A stretch of 48,323 nucleotides of DNA from assembly GCA_900316525.1 (NCBI GenBank), contig ONDF01000020.1, positions 1 through 48,323 on the forward strand. Direction: 5' to 3'. Positions 1 through 8,607 of this stretch are shown here, piece by piece. The translations under genes and the position numbers were made by a program. The stretch comes from an uncultured Bacteroidales bacterium (GTDB taxonomy: Bacteria > Bacteroidota > Bacteroidia > Bacteroidales > UBA932). A model generated the notes under the pieces. The model saw nothing but the letters and a program-made list of their open reading frames with translations. It searched no databases and was not told the DNA's origin. The number at the start of each line of letters is the position of its first letter. Within the stretch, counting starts at the first letter, position 1.

Positions 1-1458
1 AAGGACGAATACCTGCTGGAAACGGGCCTCTGCGCCCAGTGGGACACGGACGGCTCCCTGCACGACCGCTTCTACGACCGGGTGATGTTCCCGATCCATT
101 CGGTGAGCGGCCGCGTCATCGCCTTCGGCGGACGCACCCTGTTCACCGACAAGTCCATCGCCAAGTACGTGAATTCCAAGGAGTCGGAGATCTACGTGAA
201 ATCCCGCTCCCTGTACGGCATCTATTTCGCCAAGTCCGCCATCTCCCGCGCGGACAAGTGCTACCTCGTGGAAGGCTACCTGGACGTCCTGTCCATGCAC
301 CAGCTGGGCATCACGAACGTCGTGGCCTCCAGCGGCACCTCCCTCACCGTGGAGCAGATCCGCCTCATCAAGCGGTTCACCGAGAACGTCACCATCATGT
401 ACGACGGCGACTCGGCCGGCATCCACGCCGCCCTGCGCGGCATCGACCTGATCCTGAAGGAGGGCATGAACGTGAAGGTGGTCCTCATCCCCGACGGCGA
501 CGACCCGGACTCCTACGCCCGGAAGCACACGCTGGAGGAGGTGGAGGCCTTCATCGCCGCGAACGAGCAGGACTTCATCGCCTTCAAGGCGGACCTCCTG
601 CTGGGCGAGGCGGGGAACGACCCGCTCAAGCGGGCGAACCTCATCAACGACATCGCGGACACCGTGGCCGGCATTCCCGACGCGGTGAAGCGGTCGGTCT
701 ATACCGACGCCATCTCCGCGAAGTTCCGCATCGACGCGGACATCCTCACGGACCGCGTCCGCCGCACCCGGGAGAAGATCCAGGGCGAGGAACGGACGCA
801 GGCGCAGCGCGAGGCCGTCCGCGCCCGCCGGGAGGAAGAGGCGCCCCGGCCGCAGGAATCGGCCTATACGCCCCCGGTGAACGAGCTCCGCGCCCTGGAG
901 ACGCAGAACCCGCTCCTGGCGCCGTCCGAGCGCGAGCTCCTGGGCTTCATCCTGACGGACGGCAGCACCCCGCTCACGTTCGAGAGCGATTCGGAGTTCT
1001 ATGACCCGGAAGGGGGCGCCCAGAGCGTGGCGGAGTTCATCGACACGGCCCTCGCCAGCGACGGGATCGAATTCGCGAACGACGCCTACCGGCGCGCTTA
1101 CGAGGCCTATTTCGCCCTGTACGACGCGGGCAAGCCGCAGGACGAGATCATCCGCGACCTGCTGAACGGGCCCGACGACGACGTCCGTTTCGTCGTCTCC
1201 CAGCTCTCCGACGACAAGTACGAGCTCACGGTCAAGAACTTCCAGGCGGCCCTGACCACCCGGGATTCCTGGCTGACGAACTTCGTCCCCAAGGCCATCC
1301 TGGCCTACCACATCAAGCGGCTCCAGTCGGACCAGAACGTCCTGACGCGGGAACTCGCCACGGCCGGTCCCGACCGGCAGCGCGAGATCTTCACGATGCT
1401 CTCGCGCATCAACGAACTCAAGAAAACCATCAATATCAAACTCGGCAGATTGAAATGA
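1..1458 (+). CDS. dnaG: DNA primase DnaG, 5'-truncated by the window edge
   Basis: Synthesises RNA primers for DNA replication together with the DnaB helicase. The reading frame is open from base 1, so the gene starts upstream and only the last 485 codons are present; the N-terminal zinc-finger domain is missing from view. The Toprim core is clear: [13 protein letters not shown] carries the conserved Glu, and MYDGDSAG carries the Asp-x-Asp metal site. A charged linker rich in Arg and Glu (bases about 760-860) leads into a C-terminal helical region that fits the DnaB-interacting domain, ending in [13 protein letters not shown]. The stop overlaps the metG start as ATGA, so translational coupling with metG is likely. 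Identification is secure. Confidence 0.96.
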   Translation, partial: KDEYLLETGLCAQWDTDGSLHDRFYDRVMFPIHSVSGRVIAFGGRTLFTDKSIAKYVNSKESEIYVKSRSLYGIYFAKSAISRADKCYLVEGYLDVLSMHQLGITNVVASSGTSLTVEQIRLIKRFTENVTIMYDGDSAGIHAALRGIDLILKEGMNVKVVLIPDGDDPDSYARKHTLEEVEAFIAANEQDFIAFKADLLLGEAGNDPLKRANLINDIADTVAGIPDAVKRSVYTDAISAKFRIDADILTDRVRRTREKIQGEERTQAQREAVRARREEEAPRPQESAYTPPVNELRALETQNPLLAPSERELLGFILTDGSTPLTFESDSEFYDPEGGAQSVAEFIDTALASDGIEFANDAYRRAYEAYFALYDAGKPQDEIIRDLLNGPDDDVRFVVSQLSDDKYELTVKNFQAALTTRDSWLTNFVPKAILAYHIKRLQSDQNVLTRELATAGPDRQREIFTMLSRINELKKTINIKLGRLK

Positions 1459-3629
1459 ACGACCACAAGAGAACCCTCGTGACCTGCGCGCTTCCGTACG
1501 CGAACGGTCCCGTCCATATCGGCCACCTGGCCGGCGCCTACATCCCCGGCGACATCTATGTCCGCTACCTCCGGCTGCGGGGCGAGGACGTCGTCTTCGT
1601 GTGCGGCTCCGACGAACACGGCGTGCCCATCACCATCAAGGCGCGCGCCCAGGGCGTCACGCCGCAGGACATCGTGGACAAGTACCACCAGGTGATGAAG
1701 GACGCCTTCACCGGCCTCGGCATCAACTTCGACATCTATTCCCGCACGACCTCGGACGTCCACGACAAGACGGCCTCCGAGTTCTTCCGGAAACTGTATG
1801 ACGAGGACAAGTTCATCACCAAGGAGACCGAGCAGTACTACGACGAGGAGGCGAAGACCTTCCTGGCGGACCGCTACATCGTGGGCACCTGCCCCAAGTG
1901 CGGCAATCCCGGCGCCTACGGCGACCAGTGCGAGAAGTGCGGCTCCACGCTGAGCCCTGAGGAGCTGATCGACCCGCGCTCCGCCCTGTCCGGCTCCACG
2001 CCCAAGAAGGTGAAGACCAAGCACTGGTACCTCCCGCTGGACCAGTACGAGCCCTGGCTCCGCGACTGGATCCTGGAGCAGCACAAGGAATGGAAGACGA
2101 ACGTGTACGGCCAGTGCAAGAGCTGGCTGGACGGCGGCCTGCAGCCCCGCGCCGTGAGCCGTGACCTGGACTGGGGCGTCCCGGTGCCCGTGGAAGGCGC
2201 CGAGGGCAAGGTCCTCTATGTCTGGTTCGACGCGCCCATCGGCTATATCTCCAACACCAAGGAACTCCTCCCGCAGAGCTGGGAGAAGTGGTGGAAGGAC
2301 CCGGAGACCCGCCTCGTGCACTTCATCGGCAAGGACAACATCGTGTTCCACTGCATCGTGTTCCCGTCCATGCTCAAGGCCTACGGCGACTTCATCCTCC
2401 CGGAGAACGTTCCCGCCAACGAGTTCCTGAACCTCGAGGGCGACAAGATCTCCACCTCCCGCAACTGGGCCGTCTGGGTCCATGAGTACGAGGAGCAGTT
2501 CCCGGGCCAGGAGGATGTCCTGCGGTACGTCCTCACGGCCAACGCCCCGGAGACCAAGGACAACGACTTCACCTGGAAGGACTTCCAGCAGCGCAACAAC
2601 AGCGAGCTCGTCGCCGTGTTCGGCAACTTCGTGAACCGCGCCGTAGTCCTTACGCACAAGTACTTCAACGGCGTCGTCCCGGAGAACCTGAAGCCGGAGC
2701 CCATCGACGCCGAGACGCTCGCGTCCATCGTCCCCTGCAAGGAGGCCCTGGAGAAGTATGTGGAAACCTTCCACTTCCGCGAGGCGCTGAAGGAGGCGAT
2801 GAACATCGCCCGCATCGGCAACAAGTACATCTCCGACATGGAACCCTGGAAGGTGGCGAAGACCGACATGGACCGCACCGCCTCCATCCTGTACACCTGC
2901 CTGCAGATCTGCGCCGATCTCGCGATCGCCTTCGAGCCCTTCACGCCGTTCAGCGCCGGGAAGCTCCGCGAGATCCTCCGCGTGGGCATCGACGCCGGTA
3001 CCGACCACCGCGCCGGCGAAGGTGTCCCGACCGTGAACTTCTACAAGCCGGGCGAGGGCAAGGCCCTGCATACGAATGCCGTTCCTTCGGAGGGCATCGT
3101 CCTTTCCTGGTCGATGCTGGGCACGCCCGAGCTGCTGCCCGCCGGCCACGCCCTCGGCGAGAGCGTCCTGCTGTTCCAGAAGATCGAGGACAGCGTCGTG
3201 GACGCGCAGATCGCCCGCCTCGCGGCCATCAAGGCCGAGCGCGAAGCGGCCGAGGCCGCCAAGGCCGCCGAGGAGGCCGCGAAGAAGGTCGAGCCGCAGA
3301 AGCCCGAGGTGACCTTCGACCAGTTCGGCGCGATGGACATCCGCACGGCCACGGTCCTCGCGGCCGAGCGCGTCCCCAAGACCGACAAGCTCCTGAAGCT
3401 CACCATCGACACGGGCATCGACACCCGCACCATCGTCTCTGGCATTGCCGAATACTACAGCCCGGAGGACATGCTGGGCAAGCAGATCTGCATCCTGGCG
3501 AACCTCGCTCCCCGCGCCATCCGCGGCATCGAGTCCAAGGGCATGATCCTGATGGCCAAGCAGGGCGACGGCAAGATGCGCTTCATCACCCCGCAGGAAG
3601 TCGTCACCAACGGCGCCCAGATCGGATAA
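1455..3629 (+). CDS. metG: Methionyl-tRNA synthetase with C-terminal tRNA-binding domain
   Basis: Charges tRNA-Met with methionine. The 724-residue protein has the class I signature HIGH at residues 21-24, a KISTS version of the KMSKS loop at 331-335, and a zinc knuckle of CPKC and CEKC pairs around residues 145-165. An Ala/Glu/Lys-rich linker (about 590-615) joins the synthetase to a C-terminal EMAP-II/Arc1p-like tRNA-binding fold ([20 protein letters not shown] onward), the long dimeric form of MetRS. The ATG overlaps the dnaG stop by four bases. A strong hairpin follows the stop codon. Confidence 0.97.
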   Translation: MNDHKRTLVTCALPYANGPVHIGHLAGAYIPGDIYVRYLRLRGEDVVFVCGSDEHGVPITIKARAQGVTPQDIVDKYHQVMKDAFTGLGINFDIYSRTTSDVHDKTASEFFRKLYDEDKFITKETEQYYDEEAKTFLADRYIVGTCPKCGNPGAYGDQCEKCGSTLSPEELIDPRSALSGSTPKKVKTKHWYLPLDQYEPWLRDWILEQHKEWKTNVYGQCKSWLDGGLQPRAVSRDLDWGVPVPVEGAEGKVLYVWFDAPIGYISNTKELLPQSWEKWWKDPETRLVHFIGKDNIVFHCIVFPSMLKAYGDFILPENVPANEFLNLEGDKISTSRNWAVWVHEYEEQFPGQEDVLRYVLTANAPETKDNDFTWKDFQQRNNSELVAVFGNFVNRAVVLTHKYFNGVVPENLKPEPIDAETLASIVPCKEALEKYVETFHFREALKEAMNIARIGNKYISDMEPWKVAKTDMDRTASILYTCLQICADLAIAFEPFTPFSAGKLREILRVGIDAGTDHRAGEGVPTVNFYKPGEGKALHTNAVPSEGIVLSWSMLGTPELLPAGHALGESVLLFQKIEDSVVDAQIARLAAIKAEREAAEAAKAAEEAAKKVEPQKPEVTFDQFGAMDIRTATVLAAERVPKTDKLLKLTIDTGIDTRTIVSGIAEYYSPEDMLGKQICILANLAPRAIRGIESKGMILMAKQGDGKMRFITPQEVVTNGAQIG

Positions 3630-3739
3630 GCGTCCCGCCTAACTGCTTGATACATCGTATATTAAACAATTCTCCCTGGTGCATTTGCACCAGGGAGATT
3701 CGTTTAACCCGTTGAGGCTGAACTACTTGGGCGGGACGC
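3630..3739. repeat. Nested inverted repeats filling the metG / SPFH intergenic region
   Basis: The 110 bp gap between the converging genes is bracketed by a perfect 10 bp inverted repeat (GCGTCCCGCC at 3630-3639, GGCGGGACGC at 3730-3739). It starts right after the metG stop and ends one base short of the SPFH stop. Inside lie TTAAAC (3662-3667) with GTTTAA (3702-3707), and then a perfect 12 bp hairpin (3671-3698). The whole gap could fold into one long structure. It may simply be a bidirectional terminator; whether it is a dispersed element or an RNA cannot be told from one copy. Confidence 0.6.
3671..3698. terminator. Bidirectional terminator hairpin between metG and SPFH gene
   Basis: Perfect 12 bp stem (TCTCCCTGGTGC / GCACCAGGGAGA) with a 4 nt ATTT loop, flanked by T-rich sequence on the plus strand (TTCGTTT) and by ATTGTTTA on the minus strand. 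It sits between convergent genes and can serve both. Confidence 0.75.
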
Positions 3740-4609
3740 CTATTTGTTCAGGTTGATGAACGGCAGGGCGCTGGAGCCGTTGAACTGCGGGAGCTCGCCG
3801 TTCCACTTCTCGATGGCGTACTGCTGGACGAGGAGGGCGTTGAGGGACGCGGCGACCACGCGGTTGTAGTAGGCCTCGCCGTCGCCCGTGATCTTCTGCG
3901 CCTCGGCTTCACCCTTGGCCTTCGCGATGGCGATCTTCGCCTCGGCTTCGGCCTCCTTCACCTTGTTCTCCGCCTTGAGGGCGTTCTGGACGGCCTCGTT
4001 CTTGGCGTTGATGGCTTCGGTCAATGAGGCCGGCGGGTCGATCTTCGTCGTAAACTCGCGGACGATGAAGCCTTCGGCGTTCATGGACTCGTCCAGACGG
4101 GCGCGGACCTCGGTCTCGAACTTGGCGCGGTTCGCCATCAGCTCGTCGGACGTGTAATTGTTCGCGCAGGTGCGGTAAGCCTCGAAGATACAGGTGTTGA
4201 TGTAGCCCATCTCCAGTTCGCGCACCGGCTTGCGGTACTTCACGAAGATGTCCACGGCCTTGTTCTCGTCAATCTGATAGGCGAGGGTCGGGGTCATCGA
4301 GAAGATGGCCGCGTCCTTGGGGTTCACCGTGAAGGGTTCGTAGGTAACCCGCTGGATGTAGGTCGGATACTCGAAGATGCTCTCGGTGATGGGGTTGTAC
4401 CACACCCAGCCGCGGCAGGTGCCTTCCACGCCGCCGCGGAGCTCCGCGTTGGAAGACCACTTCTTGAACTTGATGCCCACGGCCGCCGAGTCGATGGTCG
4501 TGCAGCAGGACGCCATCACGATGATGGCGAGGATGGTGACACCCAGGGAAATCCAGGTGGCCTTTCCCATGGAGAACTTGCGGGGATTGATGGTTTTCGT
4601 CGCTTGCAT
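3740..4609 (-). CDS. SPFH/prohibitin-like membrane protein
   Basis: Protein of 289 residues in the SPFH (stomatin/prohibitin/flotillin) family, which forms large membrane-bound rings that organise membranes and modulate proteases. An 18-residue basic N-terminus precedes one hydrophobic segment (about 19-36), then the SPFH domain (about 45-210, including AVGIKFKKW and VNPKDAAIFSMTPTLAYQ), then an Ala/Glu/Lys-rich coiled coil (about 205-250). The hydrophobic segment ends in MASCCTT, so lipidation is a possible alternative, although Met at -3 is not a canonical lipobox. The start lies 19 bases after the stop of the upstream M16 gene, suggesting one transcript. The exact partner is unknown. Confidence 0.85.
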   Translation of the reverse strand: MQATKTINPRKFSMGKATWISLGVTILAIIVMASCCTTIDSAAVGIKFKKWSSNAELRGGVEGTCRGWVWYNPITESIFEYPTYIQRVTYEPFTVNPKDAAIFSMTPTLAYQIDENKAVDIFVKYRKPVRELEMGYINTCIFEAYRTCANNYTSDELMANRAKFETEVRARLDESMNAEGFIVREFTTKIDPPASLTEAINAKNEAVQNALKAENKVKEAEAEAKIAIAKAKGEAEAQKITGDGEAYYNRVVAASLNALLVQQYAIEKWNGELPQFNGSSALPFINLNK

Positions 4610-4628
4610 ATCTGTGTGTTTTGATTGG

Positions 4629-5933
4629 TTACAGGTAAATCAGCCGGGAGAGGGTTTCCGGCGCGAAGAGTCGCCGGGCCATCGCCTGCAGGGCGGCCGG
4701 GGTGACGGCTTCGATGCGGGCGCGCATTTCGGCGCTGGTGTCGATGCGGCCCCAGGAAAGGAGGCTCTTGCCCATGGACAGGCACTGCGCCTCGCCGTTG
4801 TCGGAGGAGATGGCGAGCTGCCCGAGGAGCTGCTTCTTGTAGGCCTTCAGGGTGCGCTCCGAGAACGGGACCTCGCGGATGCGCGCGAGGATCTTGTCCA
4901 GCGTCGTCAGGCAGCGCTCCAGGTTGGGCTTGTCGCAGCCGAAGGTGATGGCGGCGATGCCGGTGTCGGCATACTGCGTATAGGTGCATTCCACGCCGTA
5001 CACCCAGCCGTTCTTCTCGCGCAGGACCTTGTTCAGCAGGGAGTTCGACGCCGGCCCGCCGAGGATGTTGCACAGCACGGCGGCCGTGATGCGGTCCTCG
5101 CTGTCGTACAGCGACGGCGCCCGGTTGCCGATGACGGCGTTCACCTCGTGGTTCCGCTTGTCCACGGTCTTGGAGAAGGGCAGGGCCCAGGCAGATTTCT
5201 CGACTCCGCCTTCGGCTCCGCTCGAAATGACAATACCCCTGTCATCGCACCCAGGGCAGGTCGTCTCTTTGTCATTTCGACCAAGGCCGTCAGGCCGCGC
5301 GGAGAAATCTCCGAAAAGCTTCTCCACCAGCCTCAGCACGCGCTTTTCCATCACTTTCTCATCCAGGTCCGCGACGACCGTGAAGGCCATGCGCGCGGGG
5401 ATGAAGAAGGTGCGTGCGAAGCGGCGGAGGTCCTCCGGCTTGATGCGGCGGACGGAGGCGGAAGTGCCCAGGATGGGCAGGCCCAGGGGATGTCCCTCGA
5501 AGAGCATGCCTTCGAACTTGTCGTACACGTCCTCGGCCGGGTTGTCCTTGTAGGAGATGATCTCATCCAGGACGACGCCCCGCTCGGTCTCGATTTCGGC
5601 GTCGGGGAAGGTGGCCTCCGTCGCCAGCTCGAAGAGCAGGCCCGCGGCCTTCCCGAGGTCCTCCTTCAGCACGGTGGCGTGCAGGACGATCTCCTCCTTG
5701 GTGGTGTATGCGTTGAGTTCGCCGCCCAGACGGTCCAGGTAGCTGTTGATGACGGAAGCGCTCTTCCGCTTCGTCCCGCGGAAGATCGTGTGCTCCGCGA
5801 AATGCGCGATGCCATTGGGAAAATCGGCCTCGTCCCTCGTCCCGCAGCGCAGGCTCAAGGAGCAGTAGCCGACGGCGGACCCGCCGCGCCGGACGGCGTA
5901 CCGGAGTCCGCAAGGTGCCGTTCCGCTCCGCAT
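4629..5933 (-). CDS. M16-family zinc metallopeptidase carrying a repeat-derived insertion
   Basis: Pitrilysin/processing-peptidase relative of 434 residues. The inverted zinc motif HFAEH (HxxEH) is near residue 44, and the third ligand lies in the downstream ERGVVLDEI segment, so the N-terminal half is predicted active. The C-terminal half (NILGGPASNSLLNKVLREK onward) is the inactive M16C lobe. No signal peptide is visible, so it may act in the cytoplasm. Residues about 208-247 are encoded by two head-to-head copies of a dispersed palindromic repeat (5193-5310) sitting between the two lobes in frame; this stretch (DFSARPDG..., GVEKS) is not expected in the family. The start overlaps the stop of the upstream gene by one base (TAATG). 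Confidence 0.88.
   Translation of the reverse strand: MRSGTAPCGLRYAVRRGGSAVGYCSLSLRCGTRDEADFPNGIAHFAEHTIFRGTKRKSASVINSYLDRLGGELNAYTTKEEIVLHATVLKEDLGKAAGLLFELATEATFPDAEIETERGVVLDEIISYKDNPAEDVYDKFEGMLFEGHPLGLPILGTSASVRRIKPEDLRRFARTFFIPARMAFTVVADLDEKVMEKRVLRLVEKLFGDFSARPDGLGRNDKETTCPGCDDRGIVISSGAEGGVEKSAWALPFSKTVDKRNHEVNAVIGNRAPSLYDSEDRITAAVLCNILGGPASNSLLNKVLREKNGWVYGVECTYTQYADTGIAAITFGCDKPNLERCLTTLDKILARIREVPFSERTLKAYKKQLLGQLAISSDNGEAQCLSMGKSLLSWGRIDTSAEMRARIEAVTPAALQAMARRLFAPETLSRLIYL
5193..5310. repeat. Head-to-head pair of palindromic repeats inside the M16 gene
   Basis: Copy A is 5193-5231 (AGATTTCTCG...CGAAATGAC) and copy B is 5271-5310 (GTCATTTCG...GGAGAAATCT), in opposite orientation and separated by 39 bp. 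The pair adds about 40 codons without breaking the frame. The same termini occur in dnaX, lptB and upstream of ribF. Each copy is itself partly palindromic (in copy A, CGACTCCGCC is followed by GGCTCCGCTCG). Confidence 0.85.
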
Positions 5934-6772
5934 TACCGCTTCCTCGAAATCCGTTTGAGGTCGTCCGTGAGGAAGCCGGGGGCGTTCTTCGCATTGACCT
6001 TATGCTTGCGGATGTAATAGACCGTGTCCGTATCGGCCTCGACGAGCATCTTGTAGCTCCAGGTGCCGGCGGAGACGGTGTAGCTGACCAGCGTGTTGTA
6101 GGTCTTGTCGGTGTAGGCCTTGTCGGCCTCGTCCTCGTCGCAGAGGATGATGTCCTCGTCCATGTACTTTTCCCGTTCCTTCGTGGAGACGGACTCGGAG
6201 ATGTCCTCCTTGGCCAGGTAGATGCGCTTGATGCCGCCCTTCCGGTCGAAGTTCCCGTTGAACCAGGCCATCCCGGAGTAGGCGACCTTCTCGGATTCCA
6301 TGGCCTCGGCGGTGAACGCCTGGACGCCCTTCACGAGGGCCGGCAGGAACACGAGTTCCCGCCCGGAACCGCCGTCCACGGGGCACAGCGGCAGGGAAAT
6401 GACCTCCGTGCGGAGGGCGATGTTGTCCCCCTTGTCGGCCCCGCCCTTTTCGAGCGTCAGGAAACGCACCATCGGCTCTTCCTCGCCCTTGGCCTGGCCG
6501 GCCGTCATGAGCAGGAAATAGTAGGTGTCCGATTTCTTGAGGGACTCGTACTCGGCCATCGAGCAGAACTCGAAGGGGGAGAGGGTCCACAGGTCCACCA
6601 CCTCCTGGCGCAGCGCGCCGTCCAGGATCTCGTTCCCGCTCATCACGACCTTCGTGATCTTGTCCGTGAAGTCGGCGAACAGGTGTTTCCGGGTAGTGAC
6701 CTTGCCATGGGCAAACAGGGCCGAGCTCACCGCGAGCAGGGCGAAAAATATAGTCAGTCGCTTCATATTCAT
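5933..6772 (-). CDS. Secreted protein of unknown function
   Basis: 279 residues with an N-terminal signal peptide (MKRLTIFFALLAVSSALFAHG, cleavage probably near residue 22), so it is exported to the periplasm or beyond. No lipobox cysteine follows it. I recognise no domain; the mature part is soluble, acidic in its last third (around YMDEDIILCDEDEAD), and reads like the Bacteroidales secreted proteins often left as hypothetical. The start could be Met1 or Met3 (base 6766). It is the first gene of a three-gene minus-strand unit with the M16 peptidase and the SPFH protein, and it has a good divergent promoter upstream. Co-transcription hints at a role in envelope protein handling, but that is inference. 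Confidence 0.75.
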   Translation of the reverse strand: MNMKRLTIFFALLAVSSALFAHGKVTTRKHLFADFTDKITKVVMSGNEILDGALRQEVVDLWTLSPFEFCSMAEYESLKKSDTYYFLLMTAGQAKGEEEPMVRFLTLEKGGADKGDNIALRTEVISLPLCPVDGGSGRELVFLPALVKGVQAFTAEAMESEKVAYSGMAWFNGNFDRKGGIKRIYLAKEDISESVSTKEREKYMDEDIILCDEDEADKAYTDKTYNTLVSYTVSAGTWSYKMLVEADTDTVYYIRKHKVNAKNAPGFLTDDLKRISRKR

Positions 6773-6786
6773 GCTTTCTATCCTTA

Positions 6787-6818
6787 CAAAGATAATGCTA
6801 CGGCCCGGTATTTCAAAA
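6787..6818 (-). promoter_or_regulatory. Bacteroidetes-type promoter for the secreted protein / M16 / SPFH unit
   Basis: On the minus strand TTTTG (6818-6814), a 19 nt spacer, then TATCTTTG (6794-6787). This matches the Bacteroidetes -33 TTTG and -7 TANNTTTG consensus with normal spacing, 15 bases upstream of the start codon. Confidence 0.65.
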
Positions 6819-6826
6819 TTACTTGC

Positions 6827-6834
6827 TATATTTG
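6827..6834 (+). promoter_or_regulatory. -7 element of a dnaX promoter
   Basis: TATATTTG matches TANNTTTG exactly and ends six bases before the dnaX ATG. No -33 TTG is present at the expected distance. If used, transcription would start at or next to the start codon. Confidence 0.45.
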
Positions 6835-6840
6835 TAAGCT

Positions 6841-8598
6841 ATGAGTCAGTATATCGTATCGGCACGCAAATACAGGCCGGACTCCTTCGAAACGTTGCTC
6901 GGCCAGGACAACATCGCCCGGACCCTGTCGAACTCCATCAAGCGGGGGCAGCTGGCCCACGCCTATCTCTTCTGCGGCCCGCGCGGGGTGGGGAAGACCA
7001 CCACGGCGCGCATCTTCGCGAAGATGATCAACTGCGCCCATCCCGGGCCCGACATGGAGCCCTGCGGGGAGTGCGAGTCCTGCGTTTCCTTCCAGGAAGG
7101 CCGGTCCTACTGCATCCATGAACTGGACGCCGCCTCCAACAACGGCGTGGACGATATCAAGGCCCTGATCGAACAGGTCCAGGTCCCGCCGCAGGTGGGC
7201 AAGTACAGCGTCTATATCATCGACGAGGTCCATATGCTGTCCCCGTCGGCCTTCAACGCCTTCCTCAAGACGCTCGAGGAGCCGCCGGCACATGCCATCT
7301 TCATCCTCGCCACCACGGAAAAGCACAAGATCCTGCCCACGATCCTGTCCCGCTGCCAGACGTACGACTTCAACCGCATCAGCATCCCCGACATGGTCCG
7401 GAACCTCCGCGGCATCGCGGCCAAGGAGGGGATCACCATCGACGACGAATCCCTGCACGTGATCGCCCAGAAGGCCGATGGCGCCATGCGCGACGCCCTC
7501 ACGATCTTCGACCAGACGGTCGCCTTCTGCGGGACGGAAATCAAGTACGAGGACGTGGTGCGGAACCTGAATGTCCTCGATTACGACTACAGTTTCGGGA
7601 TGGTGGAGAACTTCCTGTCGGGAAGCTATGCCGCCGCCCTGTCCTCCTTCGACGAAATCCTGTCCAAGGGCTTCAACGCCCTGCATTTCGTGGCGGCCCT
7701 GAGCTCGCACCTGCGGGACCTCGTGGTCGCCCGCACGGCGGGACTGGACGCCCTGCTGGAGCTGCCGGATTCCCTGAAGCAGCGCTACCGCGAGCAGGCG
7801 GCCCGCTGCCCGCTGCAGTTCCTGTATGATGCCCTGAGCGTCACCACGGCCTGCGAGGCCGGCTACAAGGCGGCGGTGAACCCCCGCCTGCACATCGAGT
7901 TCGCCCTGATGAAGCTCAGCTTCCTGACGGGCCGCACGGACGTGTCCACCGCGCCACGCCCGGTCCAGATTCCTTCACCTTCTCCGCAGGTTCGGAATGA
8001 CAATGTCGCTCCGAAGGCTCCTGCTGTCATTCCGAGCGAAGCGAAGGAATCTCCCGCTCCGGCTCCCGCCGACAAGACAGCCGTCGCCGCATCCCCCGCG
8101 CCGGCCGCTCCCGTGCGGCAGCGCCGCGCGCCCAAGACCGGATCGGCCCTGTCCATGAACGCCATCCTCCAGGAGAAGGAGGAGAAGCCGGTGGAAGAGG
8201 CGCCTGCGACGGTGGAGGCCGCCCTGCCGGACGACGACACCCTCCGCACCCGCTGGAAGGACCTCCTCCCGCGGTATGAATCGCAGCCGCGTCTGGCGAG
8301 CGCCCTCGCCAAGGCGGAACTCCGGATCACGGAGGAAGCCGGCGTCAAGTCCGTGTTCTTCACGGTGGCCAACGCCGCGCAGAAGAAGTGGATCGAGGAC
8401 AAGATCCTCCGAGACATGGAAAACGCCTTCCGCGAGATCCTGAACTGCCGGAAGGTCAACCTCCACGTGGACGACATCCCCGAGGAGGAACCCGGCGAGA
8501 AGAAACCTTACATGCCCGAGGAAAAGGCGAAGGACCTGATGGACAAGCACCCTGAAGTGAGAGCCTTCGTGGCCGACCTCGGCCTCGATACCAAATAG
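6841..8598 (+). CDS. dnaX: DNA polymerase III subunit gamma/tau
   Basis: Clamp-loader ATPase of the replicative polymerase. The 585-residue protein has Walker A GPRGVGKT at 46-53, the four-cysteine zinc module (NCAHPGPDMEPCGECESC, about 63-77), the DEVHML Walker B box and the SRC sensor motif (ILSRCQTYDF). Domain III follows, then a low-complexity Pro/Ala/Lys linker and a C-terminal tau-like domain ending at residue 585. The linker (about 376-404) contains two head-to-head copies of the dispersed palindromic repeat. I see no A-rich slippery site of the kind E. coli uses to make gamma. It is followed ten bases later by lptB. Confidence 0.95.
   Translation: MSQYIVSARKYRPDSFETLLGQDNIARTLSNSIKRGQLAHAYLFCGPRGVGKTTTARIFAKMINCAHPGPDMEPCGECESCVSFQEGRSYCIHELDAASNNGVDDIKALIEQVQVPPQVGKYSVYIIDEVHMLSPSAFNAFLKTLEEPPAHAIFILATTEKHKILPTILSRCQTYDFNRISIPDMVRNLRGIAAKEGITIDDESLHVIAQKADGAMRDALTIFDQTVAFCGTEIKYEDVVRNLNVLDYDYSFGMVENFLSGSYAAALSSFDEILSKGFNALHFVAALSSHLRDLVVARTAGLDALLELPDSLKQRYREQAARCPLQFLYDALSVTTACEAGYKAAVNPRLHIEFALMKLSFLTGRTDVSTAPRPVQIPSPSPQVRNDNVAPKAPAVIPSEAKESPAPAPADKTAVAASPAPAAPVRQRRAPKTGSALSMNAILQEKEEKPVEEAPATVEAALPDDDTLRTRWKDLLPRYESQPRLASALAKAELRITEEAGVKSVFFTVANAAQKKWIEDKILRDMENAFREILNCRKVNLHVDDIPEEEPGEKKPYMPEEKAKDLMDKHPEVRAFVADLGLDTK
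7968..8052. repeat. Head-to-head pair of palindromic repeats inside dnaX
   Basis: Copy C 7968-8001 (AGATTCCTTC...GGAATGAC, reverse) and copy D 8026-8052 (GTCATTCCG...GAAGGAATCT, forward), 24 bp apart. They have the same arrangement and same termini as the pair in the M16 gene, with C for T in the arm (CATTCC instead of CATTTC). The copies are read in frame as QIPSPSPQVRND and VIPSEAKES within the disordered linker of DnaX. Confidence 0.85.
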
Positions 8599-8607
8599 CA
8601 TAGTATC

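Noticed and set aside
1305..3149. 614-codon minus-strand frame opposite metG
   Set aside because: Shadow of metG; composition atypical for protein and no motif.
5193..5310. M16 gene as a pseudogene because of the insertion
   Set aside because: The frame is intact, zinc ligands and both lobes are present, and the insert sits between lobes.
4377..6017. 546-codon plus-strand frame across the SPFH, M16 and secreted-protein genes
   Set aside because: Crosses three real minus-strand genes; its middle merely translates the dispersed repeat.
7968..8052. CRISPR array
   Set aside because: Repeats are inverted pairs scattered far apart, without regular spacers or cas genes.
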